Source of the DNA: Mediterraneibacter massiliensis
Lineage (GTDB): Bacteria > Bacillota > Clostridia > Lachnospirales > Lachnospiraceae
Assembly (NCBI RefSeq): GCF_001487105.1
Contig: NZ_LN913001.1
Span: 494,698 to 558,697 of the forward strand
Length of the DNA: 64,000 nt
Direction of reading: 5' to 3'
Both the position numbers and the translations under genes were made by a program. Below are positions 55,261 to 63,357 of the stretch, piece by piece; the first letter of the stretch is position 1; each line of letters starts with the position of its first letter. The notes beneath the pieces were generated by a model. The model made no database searches, was not told the origin of the DNA, and saw only the letters and a list, made by a program, of their open reading frames with translations.

Positions 55261-56013
55261 GTGAAAAGTGAGCAGCAGATTCAGGATGCGTTGAAAAATT
55301 ATGAAGACGTCGATAGCTGGAAAACGGTTATTTTTCTATATAATGCCGCATTAAAAGAAGTGGGCACAAAATTAGAGATATTGAACGAAGAATTTCAGCA
55401 TGTACATAGATATAATCCTATCGAACATATAAAAACTCGTATCAAAACGCCGGAGAGTATTGTAAAAAAACTAAAAAGAAACGGATATGAAACTTCCATT
55501 GAAAATATGGTGAAGTATATCAATGACATCGCCGGGGTGCGTCTCATTTGTTCTTTTACCTCAGATATTTACCGTTTGGCCGAAATGATAGGAAATCAAA
55601 GTGATTTAAAGGTTTTGTCTATCAAGGATTACATAAAGAATCCGAAAGAGAGCGGATATAAGAGTTATCATATGCTGGTGTCGGTACCTATTTTTTTGTC
55701 GGACAGCGTTGTAGATACGAAAGTAGAGATACAGATCCGGACGATCGCGATGGACTTTTGGGCGAGTCTGGAGCATAAAATTTATTATAAGTTTGAAGGA
55801 AACGCGCCGGAATATATAAGCCGGGAACTGAAAGAATGTGCACAGATGGTTTCCGAGTTGGATGATAAGATGCTGTCTTTGAACGATGCCATCTTAGAGT
55901 ACGCAATGAATGCCAGGTCAGAGCAAGAGGAACATATTTCGGTGGAAGACGTCGCGGAGCATGTTCTGGGCAATAAAGAAAAACAGAAAACACTGCAGTT
56001 TGTACAGAAGTAA
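55261..56013 (+). CDS. small alarmone synthetase (RelQ/RelP-like)
   Basis: A 250-residue GTP pyrophosphokinase that makes ppGpp or pppGpp. Starts with GTG after AAAGGAGGGG. Seen: the synthetase domain with IKTRIKTPESIVKKLKRNGY, INDIAGVRLICSF, SGYKSYHMLVSVP, and VEIQIRTIAMDFWASLEHKI, whose Glu and Asp bind magnesium. It lacks the hydrolase and ACT domains of long RelA. The C-terminal helix is as in RelQ-type tetramers. Stands alone with its own promoter and terminator. Confidence 0.93.
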   Translation: MKSEQQIQDALKNYEDVDSWKTVIFLYNAALKEVGTKLEILNEEFQHVHRYNPIEHIKTRIKTPESIVKKLKRNGYETSIENMVKYINDIAGVRLICSFTSDIYRLAEMIGNQSDLKVLSIKDYIKNPKESGYKSYHMLVSVPIFLSDSVVDTKVEIQIRTIAMDFWASLEHKIYYKFEGNAPEYISRELKECAQMVSELDDKMLSLNDAILEYAMNARSEQEEHISVEDVAEHVLGNKEKQKTLQFVQK

Positions 56014-56093
56014 ACAGTAGGTGTAAAATGATACGCCTATATTCAGTTTTAGCAGGGCTGAAAAATGTAAAATAGGACAAAAAACGTAAAAAG

Positions 56094-56133
56094 CACAGGA
56101 AATCCTCAAAAAAGCGCGGATTTCCTGTGTTTT
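56094..56133 (+). terminator. terminator after the alarmone synthetase gene
   Basis: CACAGGAAATCC (56094-56105) pairs perfectly with GGATTTCCTGTG (56118-56129), followed by TTTT. Confidence 0.88.
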
Positions 56134-56149
56134 GTCATATTCCGGGAAC

Positions 56150-56178
56150 TTGACCGGGTTATGGGATTCACGTATAAT
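56150..56178 (+). promoter_or_regulatory. promoter of the metal-resistance pair
   Basis: TTGACC (56150-56155), 17-base spacer, TATAAT (56173-56178). The ArsR-type regulator gene starts 40 bases on and probably represses here. Confidence 0.8.
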
Positions 56179-56217
56179 AAAATCTGGATGGATGCTCATA
56201 GGAAGGGAGAATGAGCT

Positions 56218-56577
56218 ATGGACAGAATAGAAGTGGAGCATTGTGATCATATACATGTACATGCAGATATTGTGAAAAATGTGCAGGAACATATGCCGCG
56301 TGAAGAAGAACTGAGGGATTTGGCTGATTTTTTTAAAGTATTCGGAGACACGACCAGGATCCGTATTTTATGTACACTGTTTCAGACAGAGATGTGCGTC
56401 TGTGATCTTGCGCAGACGCTGGATATGACACAGTCTGCAATCTCGCATCAACTTCGCATCCTTAAGCAGATGAAGTTGGTTGCGAACAGAAGAGAAGGAA
56501 AGACGGTGTTCTATTCGTTGGCGGACGGGCATATCAAGACGATCATGGATCAAGGGATGGAACATATAAGGGAATGA
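56218..56577 (+). CDS. ArsR/SmtB family metalloregulator
   Basis: A 119-residue winged-helix repressor released by metal. Seen: a His-rich N-terminus (EHCDHIHVHADIV), ELADFFKVFGDTTRIRIL-like core (FKVFGDTTRIRILCTLF), a Cys-x-Cys in the recognition region (EMCVCDLAQTLDMTQSAIS) and C-terminal helix with Asp/His (DGHIKTIMDQGMEHI), matching alpha-3 and alpha-5 metal sites. AAGGGAGAA precedes the ATG. It is 25 bases ahead of a metal-exporting ATPase and should control it. Metal probably zinc, cadmium or cobalt. Confidence 0.93.
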   Translation: MDRIEVEHCDHIHVHADIVKNVQEHMPREEELRDLADFFKVFGDTTRIRILCTLFQTEMCVCDLAQTLDMTQSAISHQLRILKQMKLVANRREGKTVFYSLADGHIKTIMDQGMEHIRE

Positions 56578-56602
56578 AAGTGCAGAAAAAAGGTAACGCG
56601 AA

Positions 56603-58465
56603 ATGGGGAAGGATGTAAAAAGAAAATGGTGGGAACTCGGTATAGGTACTGTTCTTTATGTGGCAGTATTCTTTACCAAACAATATCAGAGTCAGGAAAG
56701 GATCATACAGTGGCTCTTATATTTGATACCGTACGGCATTATCTCCTTTGAGACATATTGGGAGATGATAAAAGGCTTTAGAAAATTTCAGTTTTTTAAT
56801 GAAAATGTATTGATGATCTTTGCGACGATCGGCGCGTTCTGTATTGGCAAGAACGCGGAGGCAGCAGGTGCTATGCTGTTTTTTGAGATTGGCGTGCTGA
56901 TAGAGAAGATCGCATTTGGACAAACGAAGAAATCAATCGCAAAATTCATGGATATACGACCGGATTCTGCAAATTTGAAAACAGACAGTGGAGAAGAGGC
57001 GGTTTCTCCGGAACAATTAAATATCGGCGATGTGATCATCATTAAGCCGGGAGATAAAATACCTGTAGACGCAGTAGTCACATTTGGAAACAGTACGATC
57101 GATAAAAAAGCGCTCACAGGGGAATATGAGCCTGTGGAAGTAAAACCGGGGGATCGGATCTACAGCGGAAGTATAAATTTAAGCGGAGGACTCGAAGCGA
57201 AAGTAAAAAAGCTGTATAAAGACTCTACTGCCTCCAGGATCGTAGATCTGGTAGAAAATGCCAATAATAAAAAGGCGGATACAGAAAATCTGGTGGTGAG
57301 ATTTACAAAATACTATACACCGGCAGCACTTCTTATGGGTATTCTTGTGATGATCTTGCCGCCGATGATGTTAACGGGACAGGAATCGAACACATGGATA
57401 TACAGAGGATTGATCTTTTTGGTGGCGGCATGTCCGAGCGGGCTATTGATCTCAGTGCCGCTTGCATTCTTGGGAGGGATCGGCGCCGCATCCAGACAAG
57501 GAATTTTGATCAAGGGCTGTGATCATGTAGAGGCTTTGTCTCAGACGGAGACATTTGTATTTGACAAAACAGGCACATTGACAGAAGGGGTATTTCATGT
57601 TTATGAGATAGAGCCGAAGAATATGGAGAAGGAAGCTCTGTTGGACATTGCTTCCGCAGCAGAAGCTTATTCCACACATCCTATTGCAGTGTCGCTGCGT
57701 GAAAGCCGCAAAGAGGAGATCGACCTGGAAAGGGTGGAGGAAGTACGGGAATTTTCCGGATTTGGTATTAAGGCAAAGGTGGATGGGAAAGAGGTTATTG
57801 TAGGGAATTATAAATTTCTGATGAAAGAGGGAATCTTTTTCGCGCCTCCAAATCAAAAGAGAGGTACAGCTGTATACGTGGCGGAAGAAGGAGAGTATGC
57901 CGGATGTATCATCATAGACGATGTGATACGGCCGGATGTAAAAAGGCTGATGCGGTGGCTTCACCGACATAATATAGAGGCAGTCATGCTGACAGGGGAC
58001 AATGAAGAGACAGCGCAGGCAGTGGCAAGAGAACTGCATATCGATTATGTGTATGCAGACTTGCTTCCGGAAGATAAGGTAGAACAGCTGGAAGAATTTA
58101 TAGAAAGTCAGATGGAATCAGAAAAGCTGGCCTTTGTAGGAGATGGGATCAACGATGCTCCTGTGCTTGCCAGAGCAGATATCGGAATCGCAATGGGCGG
58201 CTTAGGAGCCGATGCGGCGTTGGAAGCAGCAGACGTTATCCTAATGGAAGACGAACCTTCTAAGATTATCAATGCGATCCGCATCTCGCAAGGGACGCTG
58301 CATTCCGTAAAAGAAAATATGATCTTTGCCCTGGGAATGAAGCTGTTTTTGCTGTTGCTTGCTTTTTTCGGGCTGGTCACTATGCAAAACGCGATCTTGG
58401 CGGATATGGGAGTTATGCTGCTGAATATATTGAATTCATTCTGGGTGATCAAATATCCAGAGTAA
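56603..58465 (+). CDS. heavy-metal P1B-type ATPase with CPS motif
   Basis: A 620-residue metal-exporting P-type ATPase. Seen: no N-terminal metal-binding HMA domain, eight membrane helices, TGE motif (ALTGEYEPV), the phosphorylated D321 in VFDKTGTLTEG, THPIAVSLRE with the HP dipeptide, and FVGDGINDAPVLARAD. In membrane helix 6 the metal motif reads AACPSGLLISVP (C277-P278-S279) where Zn/Cd and Cu exporters have CPC. It is coupled to the ArsR-type regulator upstream. Metal specificity may differ from ordinary CadA/ZntA. Confidence 0.92.
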   Translation: MGKDVKRKWWELGIGTVLYVAVFFTKQYQSQERIIQWLLYLIPYGIISFETYWEMIKGFRKFQFFNENVLMIFATIGAFCIGKNAEAAGAMLFFEIGVLIEKIAFGQTKKSIAKFMDIRPDSANLKTDSGEEAVSPEQLNIGDVIIIKPGDKIPVDAVVTFGNSTIDKKALTGEYEPVEVKPGDRIYSGSINLSGGLEAKVKKLYKDSTASRIVDLVENANNKKADTENLVVRFTKYYTPAALLMGILVMILPPMMLTGQESNTWIYRGLIFLVAACPSGLLISVPLAFLGGIGAASRQGILIKGCDHVEALSQTETFVFDKTGTLTEGVFHVYEIEPKNMEKEALLDIASAAEAYSTHPIAVSLRESRKEEIDLERVEEVREFSGFGIKAKVDGKEVIVGNYKFLMKEGIFFAPPNQKRGTAVYVAEEGEYAGCIIIDDVIRPDVKRLMRWLHRHNIEAVMLTGDNEETAQAVARELHIDYVYADLLPEDKVEQLEEFIESQMESEKLAFVGDGINDAPVLARADIGIAMGGLGADAALEAADVILMEDEPSKIINAIRISQGTLHSVKENMIFALGMKLFLLLLAFFGLVTMQNAILADMGVMLLNILNSFWVIKYPE

Positions 58466-58477
58466 GGGGTACAGACT

Positions 58478-59017
58478 ATGAAAATAAAGAAGATTCTGCC
58501 GATTCTGTGTGCTGTATGTCTATTGACCGGATGCACAAATGCACTGAAGGACGGTACCAAGCAGATGGAAGAAGGAAATTACGATAAAGCGGCGGCGTGC
58601 TTTACAGAAGCAGTGAAAAAGGAAGAAAATGCCGCAGAAGCCTACAGAGGACTGGGCATGGCGCTGTATGAACAAAAAGAGTATAAAGGAGCTCTGGAGG
58701 CCTGGGAAAATGCACTTGCTCAGGGCATAAAAGAAAGTCCGCAGATGTATAATCTGATGGGGATCAGTGCCATGCAGACAGAAGATTATGCGGGTGCGTA
58801 TCAATATTTTGAGACAGGCATCGCGCTTTCTGACGCCAGGGCGGCAGAGGAAACAATAGATGGAGGGCTTCTTAAGGAGATGCGGTATAATGTTATCGTG
58901 TGCGCGGAAAAATCTGCGGACTGGGAGACAGCTAAGGAAAAAATAACAGAATACTTAGAACTGTATCCGGATGATGAGAAAGTGATAAGAGAAGCCGCGT
59001 TTTTGAAGACAAGATAG
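58478..59017 (+). CDS. TPR-repeat lipoprotein
   Basis: A 179-residue lipoprotein. Seen: signal with lipobox LTGC and Cys 19, then tetratricopeptide repeats (GTKQMEEGNYDKAAACFTEA, AYRGLGMALYEQKEYKGALE, MYNLMGISAMQTEDYAGAYQ). TPRs mediate protein contacts at the outer membrane face; partner unknown. It lies 12 bases after the metal ATPase gene and may be cotranscribed. A terminator follows. Confidence 0.85.
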   Translation: MKIKKILPILCAVCLLTGCTNALKDGTKQMEEGNYDKAAACFTEAVKKEENAAEAYRGLGMALYEQKEYKGALEAWENALAQGIKESPQMYNLMGISAMQTEDYAGAYQYFETGIALSDARAAEETIDGGLLKEMRYNVIVCAEKSADWETAKEKITEYLELYPDDEKVIREAAFLKTR

Positions 59018-59025
59018 AGGTAGGG

Positions 59026-59048
59026 AGTCCGCTTGCGGACTTCTTTTT
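59026..59048 (+). terminator. terminator after the TPR lipoprotein gene
   Basis: AGTCCGC TT GCGGACT, followed by TCTTTTT. Confidence 0.88.
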
Positions 59049-59159
59049 ATAGGGGTCGGATAGACCCAGTTGAGTACGTTGGAGTTTCTCAACAGAGAAA
59101 CGGAAACGTGCGAAATATAATCCACCTGCTATGCGGGTGCGCGACGTTAGTTATACAAA

Positions 59160-59221
59160 AAATCACCTTTCCTTTATAATAGAGGTGTTCAGGCCACTAT
59201 TAAAGAAAGGAAAGGTGATTT
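59160..59221 (+). promoter_or_regulatory. hairpin that hides the tnpA ribosome binding site
   Basis: AATCACCTTTCCTTT (59161-59175) pairs perfectly with AAAGGAAAGGTGATT (59206-59220), which holds the tnpA ribosome binding site three bases before the ATG. TATAAT at 59175-59180 lies in the loop side, so a transcript started there would lack the left arm. IS200 is known to block tnpA translation from outside transcripts in this way. Confidence 0.75.
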
Positions 59222-59223
59222 CA

Positions 59224-59685
59224 ATGGCAAAGCAAACGAATTCGCTCGCACATACGAAGTGGATGTGTAAGTATCACATCGTCTTCACCCCCAAGTATAG
59301 AAGAAAAATTGTTTATAATCAATACAAAAATGATTTGCGGGATATATTGAAACAATTGTGCAGTTACAAAGGAGTGGAGATATTGGAAGGGCATCTGATG
59401 TCAGACCATGTGCATATGCTGGTAAGTATACCGCCGAAAATCAGTGTATCATCATTTATGGGATACTTGAAAGGAAAAAGTGCGCTGATGATGTTTGACA
59501 GACACGCAAATTTAAAGTATAAGTTTGGGAATCGTCATTTCTGGTCGGAAGGATACTATGTGAGCACAGTCGGATTAAATGAAGCCGCGATAAAGAAGTA
59601 TATACAAGAACAGGAAAAAGCGGATATTATGCAAGACAAACTCAGTGTGAAAGAATATGAAGACCCTTTTAAGGGTCAAGGCTGA
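59224..59685 (+). CDS. tnpA: IS200/IS605 family transposase TnpA
   Basis: A 153-residue HUH single-strand transposase. Start at 59224 (MAKQTNSLAHTKW); the longer frame to 59131 runs through the regulatory hairpin. Seen: KYHIVFTPKYRRKIVY, the HUH motif H62-V-H64 in SDHVHMLVSIPP, SSFMGYLKGKSALMMF, and the tyrosine region FWSEGYYVSTVG (Y111/Y112), where the catalytic Tyr lies. It appears intact. No tnpB follows. Confidence 0.95.
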   Translation: MAKQTNSLAHTKWMCKYHIVFTPKYRRKIVYNQYKNDLRDILKQLCSYKGVEILEGHLMSDHVHMLVSIPPKISVSSFMGYLKGKSALMMFDRHANLKYKFGNRHFWSEGYYVSTVGLNEAAIKKYIQEQEKADIMQDKLSVKEYEDPFKGQG

Positions 59686-59697
59686 GTAGTACAAACA

Positions 59698-59867
59698 CCC
59701 CTTTAGGGGCAGCGACGAGTCAATAGCAATGTGGCTTGAACGGAGCCGTGGGAAGGCTACAAAGGGTAGACTTCCCATGGCGTAAAAAGAGAAAGCCAGC
59801 GCCTTGAGGCGCGGCCAAGTAGGGCGGGCTTAGAGCCCGCGTCCCGAGCCACCCGTTTTACGGGTGG
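59698..59867 (+). ncRNA. structured tail of the IS element, candidate RNA
   Basis: Between the tnpA stop and the right hairpin lie about 170 bases of GC-rich sequence without a frame but with five consecutive stems: CCCC/GGGG (59698-59709), GCCGTGGGAAG/CTTCCCATGGC (59745-59781, with inner CTAC/GTAG), GCGCC/GGCGC (59799-59812), GCGGGCT/AGCCCGC (59824-59840) and the right-end hairpin (59849-59867). In TnpB- or IscB-bearing relatives this region encodes the guide RNA; here no nuclease gene is present. Function unproven. Confidence 0.5.
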
Positions 59868-59915
59868 GGGCGACTGCATGGAACCCTTTTCCGAGGGGCA
59901 AGGGAGGAATGAGAG

Positions 59916-60482
59916 ATGGAACGGAGTTATCAGATCACAGAATATTGTCATCATTTTCTGCAAGAATATATTAAAGAAGGGGACTGCTGCGTGGATGCTA
60001 CTGCGGGCAATGGGGGAGATACAGAATTTTTGTGCAGATGTGTAGGGGACACAGGAAAAGTCTTCGCATTTGATATTCAAAAGACTGCGCTTCAAAACAC
60101 AGAAGCACGTCTGAAAAAAGCGGGTTATGCAGAACGCGCGCAGCTTTTTGAGGCAGGACATGAGAATATGTCAAGTTTTGTAAAAGAACAAGCTGCGGCG
60201 ATCGTGTTTAATTTCGGCTATCTGCCCGGCGGGAATCATAAAATAGCGACACAGCCCCATACAAGTATAGAAGGGATAAAACAGGGGTTAAAGATCCTGA
60301 AACAAGGCGGAGTCATGAGCCTGTGTATCTACAGCGGAAAAGATACAGGAAGTGAAGAAAAGGAAGCCATCCTTTCCTTTCTAAAGGAATTAGACGATAA
60401 AAAATGGCTGGTTATTGTAAATTCTTATTATAACCGGAAGAACGAGCCGCCGCTGCCGGTTTTTATCATTCGCCTGAAATAA
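59916..60482 (+). CDS. mnmM: tRNA 2-thiouridine methyltransferase MnmM (YtqB family)
   Basis: A 188-residue SAM-dependent methyltransferase. Seen: motif I DATAGNGGDTEFL, acidic motif VFAFDIQKTAL, and NFGYLPGGNHKIATQP, the signature of the YtqB family. YtqB was shown to be MnmM, which makes 5-methylaminomethyl-2-thiouridine in Gram-positive tRNA. AGGGAGGAATGAGAG precedes the ATG; the IS element ends about 35 bases upstream, so it may have replaced the native promoter region. Confidence 0.9.
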   Translation: MERSYQITEYCHHFLQEYIKEGDCCVDATAGNGGDTEFLCRCVGDTGKVFAFDIQKTALQNTEARLKKAGYAERAQLFEAGHENMSSFVKEQAAAIVFNFGYLPGGNHKIATQPHTSIEGIKQGLKILKQGGVMSLCIYSGKDTGSEEKEAILSFLKELDDKKWLVIVNSYYNRKNEPPLPVFIIRLK

Positions 60483-60506
60483 TGTCATGCCCATTCGGCC
60501 CCCCCG

Positions 60507-60548
60507 TAATACATGCCTTGCAGGCAGGATTCGCCCGACAAGGTATGT
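60507..60548. repeat. REP-like palindromic repeat, copy C
   Basis: ACATGCCTTG (60511-60520) pairs with CAAGGTATGT (60539-60548); the middle CAGGCAGG...CGCCCGA matches the copies at 33.9 kb with a shorter inner hairpin. It lies between mnmM and hflX. Confidence 0.75.
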
Positions 60549-60583
60549 TCACCGGAGATAAAATATAAGGAGAGACAAAGCGT

Positions 60584-61825
60584 ATGGAAGTATTTGACTT
60601 GAAAGAAATCACAGAGAGAGTTATTCTTGTCGGCGTACAGATGAATGACGGAGAGAATACAGAAGAATCTCTGGATGAACTGGGAGAACTTGCATATACG
60701 GCGAAAGCCGAGGTGGCGGGAAGACTCATACAGGCAAGAGAAGGAGTCCATCCGGCTACTTATATCGGCAAGGGAAAATTACTGGAGTTAAAAGAACTTT
60801 TGTGGGAGACAGAGGCGACAGGGATCGTCTGTGATGATGAGCTGACGAGTGTGCAGTTAAAAAATCTGGAAGAAGAACTGCATTGTAAAGTGATCGACCG
60901 GACGCTTTTGATCCTGGATATTTTTGCGGCGCGGGCTGTATCCGGCGAGGGGAAGATACAGGTGGAATTAGCGCAGCTTCGTTACCGCGCTTCACGTCTG
61001 TCCGGGCTGGGGCAATCCTTGTCACGTTTGGGAGGCGGGATCGGAACAAGAGGACCTGGAGAAAAGAAATTAGAGACGGACAGAAGGTTGATCCGTGAGA
61101 GGATCAGCAGGTTGAAACGAGAATTGAAAGAAGTAGAAAAGCATAGAGAACTGATCCGGAGGGAGAGAAAAGAATCCAGTCTGAAAGTGGCGGCTCTGGT
61201 GGGGTATACTTCTGCGGGAAAGAGCAGCATAGAAAATGCTTTGACGAATGCAGGAATCTTGGAAGACGCCATGCTTTTTTCTACATTGGATACAACGACT
61301 AGGACTTTATGTCTGCATCATACACAGAAAATCTTATTGACAGATACGGTCGGCTTTATCCGTAAACTGCCGCACCATTTGATAGAGGCATTTAAAAGCA
61401 CATTGGAGGAAGCGAAATATGCGGATATCATCATCCATGTAGTGGATGCTTCAAATCCACAGATGGACACACAAATGCATGTCGTGTATGATACGCTGCA
61501 GACACTGGGAATACAGGGAAAACCAGTGATCACATTATTTAATAAACAGGATAAAGCAGAGGCACAAAAAGGAGTCAGAGATCTGGCGGCGGATTATTCC
61601 ATTTTATGTTCAGCTAAGAGCGGGCAGGGGATGGAAGAATTAAAAGAAGCTCTGACAGAGATTATCCGCAGGGGACAAATATATATTGAAAGACTCTATC
61701 CTTTCACGGAAGCTTGGAAGATCCAGCTTATCAGAAAACATGGAGAACTTTTATCAGAAGAATATAAAGCAGAAGGAATTGCCGTGAATGCATATATCCC
61801 AAAAGAACTGTATGGACAGATATAG
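60584..61825 (+). CDS. hflX: GTPase HflX
   Basis: Ribosome-associated GTPase that splits stalled or idle ribosomes. Seen: N-terminal glycine-rich domain (GVHPATYIGKGKLLELKE), GLGQSLSRLGGGIGTRGPGE, a coiled-coil linker, and the G domain with G1 GYTSAGKSS, G2 region TLDTTTR, G3 DTVGFI and G4 NKQD. At 413 residues it is full length. AAGGAGAGAC precedes the ATG. Confidence 0.96.
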   Translation: MEVFDLKEITERVILVGVQMNDGENTEESLDELGELAYTAKAEVAGRLIQAREGVHPATYIGKGKLLELKELLWETEATGIVCDDELTSVQLKNLEEELHCKVIDRTLLILDIFAARAVSGEGKIQVELAQLRYRASRLSGLGQSLSRLGGGIGTRGPGEKKLETDRRLIRERISRLKRELKEVEKHRELIRRERKESSLKVAALVGYTSAGKSSIENALTNAGILEDAMLFSTLDTTTRTLCLHHTQKILLTDTVGFIRKLPHHLIEAFKSTLEEAKYADIIIHVVDASNPQMDTQMHVVYDTLQTLGIQGKPVITLFNKQDKAEAQKGVRDLAADYSILCSAKSGQGMEELKEALTEIIRRGQIYIERLYPFTEAWKIQLIRKHGELLSEEYKAEGIAVNAYIPKELYGQI

Positions 61826-61865
61826 ATAAAGGATATATGCACTAAGAACAAGAAGGAAGGAGAAA

Positions 61866-63242
61866 ATGTTGGGGAAACAAAATGAAATGGCGCAGACACA
61901 AAATCCGCTTGGAACGGCGCCTATAGGCGGTTTGATCGCTAAATTTGCGATTCCGGCAGTCATCAGTATGCTGGTAAGCGCGTTATACAATATTGTGGAT
62001 CAGATTTTTATCGGGCAGGGAGTCGGGATGCTTGGAAATGCTGCTACAAATATTGCGTTTCCTGTGACGATCATTTCTACGGCAACAGCCCTGCTTCTTG
62101 GTATTGGAAGTGCGTCGAATTATAATCTGGAGATGGGCGCGGGAAGAGAAGAAAAAGCAAGCCGGATAGCAGGAACAGGACTGGGCATGCTGGCTCTGTC
62201 GGGTATAGGCATTGCCGTTGTGACAATATTGTTTTTACGGCCGCTTTTGCATTTGTTTGGCGGAACTACGGATGTAATGCCCTATGCTGTAGAGTATGTG
62301 GGGATAACGGCATTGGGAATCCCTTTTTTCATTCTTACAACCGGAGGAAATCACCTGATAAGAGCAGACAGAAGTCCGACGTATTCTATGACGTGTATGC
62401 TGACAGGCGCGGTCATCAACACAATATTGGATCCGCTTTTTATCTTTGGATTTGGATGGGGCATACAAGGGGCAGCCTGGGCGACTGTGCTTGGGCAAAT
62501 GGTTTCAGGGCTTCTCGTGATCATATATTTTATGAAATTGCGAAAAATGCATCTGACTAGGGAAATGCTAAGACCACATGCCGTATATTTAAAGGTGATC
62601 GCATCTTTGGGGCTTGCCTCCTGCATTAATCAGATCGCAATGGCGGTTGTGCAGATCACGATGAATAATACGCTGCGTTATTATGGAGAACAGTCTGTAT
62701 ATGGCAGTGATATTCCACTTGCGTGTGTAGGCATTATCAGCAAGGTTAATCAGGTATTTATGGCAATCTGCATAGGAATCTCCCAAGGATGTCAGCCGAT
62801 ATGGGGATTTAACTATGGTGCAAAGGAATATGACAGGGTGAAAAAGACATATTGTTATTCTGTGACTTTATGTACTACGGTAGCAGCTATTTTTTTCTTA
62901 TGCTTTCAGCTCTTTCCTCATCAGATCGTGTATCTGTTTGGAACGGGCAGTGATCTGTATTTTCAATTTGCGGAACGGTATTTGAAAATCTTTATGCTAT
63001 TGACATTTGTCAATGGGATCCAGCCTATGTCCTCTGGATTCTTTACATCCATCGGCAAAGCGAAACTTGGAATTGTGATGTCGCTGACAAGGCAGGTTGT
63101 TTTTTTACTGCCTTTGATTTTGCTATTCCCCATTTTTTTGGGAATCGACGGAGTCATGTACGCAGGGCCCATTGCAGACGCGGCGGCATTTGTCCTGGCA
63201 GTCCTGTTTGCGAGAAGAGAATTAGAAAAAATGGAAAGTTAA
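61866..63242 (+). CDS. MATE family efflux transporter
   Basis: A 458-residue exporter with 12 membrane helices in two homologous halves. Seen: LGTAPIGGLIAKFAIPAVIS at the N-terminus, NIVDQIFIGQGVGMLGNAAT, and the second-half equivalent GISQGCQPIWGFNYGAKEYD. MATE proteins export cationic drugs using sodium or protons; a sodium gradient could come from the V-ATPase in this window (inference). AGAAGGAAGGAG precedes the ATG. Confidence 0.93.
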   Translation: MLGKQNEMAQTQNPLGTAPIGGLIAKFAIPAVISMLVSALYNIVDQIFIGQGVGMLGNAATNIAFPVTIISTATALLLGIGSASNYNLEMGAGREEKASRIAGTGLGMLALSGIGIAVVTILFLRPLLHLFGGTTDVMPYAVEYVGITALGIPFFILTTGGNHLIRADRSPTYSMTCMLTGAVINTILDPLFIFGFGWGIQGAAWATVLGQMVSGLLVIIYFMKLRKMHLTREMLRPHAVYLKVIASLGLASCINQIAMAVVQITMNNTLRYYGEQSVYGSDIPLACVGIISKVNQVFMAICIGISQGCQPIWGFNYGAKEYDRVKKTYCYSVTLCTTVAAIFFLCFQLFPHQIVYLFGTGSDLYFQFAERYLKIFMLLTFVNGIQPMSSGFFTSIGKAKLGIVMSLTRQVVFLLPLILLFPIFLGIDGVMYAGPIADAAAFVLAVLFARRELEKMES

Positions 63243-63246
63243 TAGG

Positions 63247-63339
63247 GCAACAAGCAGTGTGAAAAGGAACAGATCACACCCTGTTTACATGCAAGCATGA
63301 CACATGGTATGATCTGTTCCTTTTCGCACTGCTTGTTGC
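63247..63339. repeat. 30-bp inverted repeat between converging genes
   Basis: The arms 63247-63276 and 63310-63339 are inverse copies with one mismatch (a G-U pair in RNA), around a 33-base loop that has its own ATGC/GCAT stem. It lies between the MATE gene and the converging Rpn gene. It could end both transcripts, although no T-run follows directly. Confidence 0.85.
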
Positions 63340-63357
63340 TCCGTTAAATTTATATTT

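Larger units (their letters stand above)
59105..59880 (+). mobile_element. IS200/IS605-family element, tnpA only
   Basis: A short insertion sequence with one transposase gene and subterminal hairpins in place of terminal inverted repeats. Left hairpin: CACCTGC-TAT-GCGGGTG at 59123-59139. Right hairpin: CCACCCGT-TTT-ACGGGTGG at 59849-59867. The two share a core and are the probable TnpA sites. Exact ends cannot be set without an empty site; they are estimated about 15 bases outside the hairpins. Further hairpins at 59053-59067 and 59069-59092 may belong to it too. It lies between the TPR lipoprotein gene and mnmM without breaking a gene. Confidence 0.75.
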
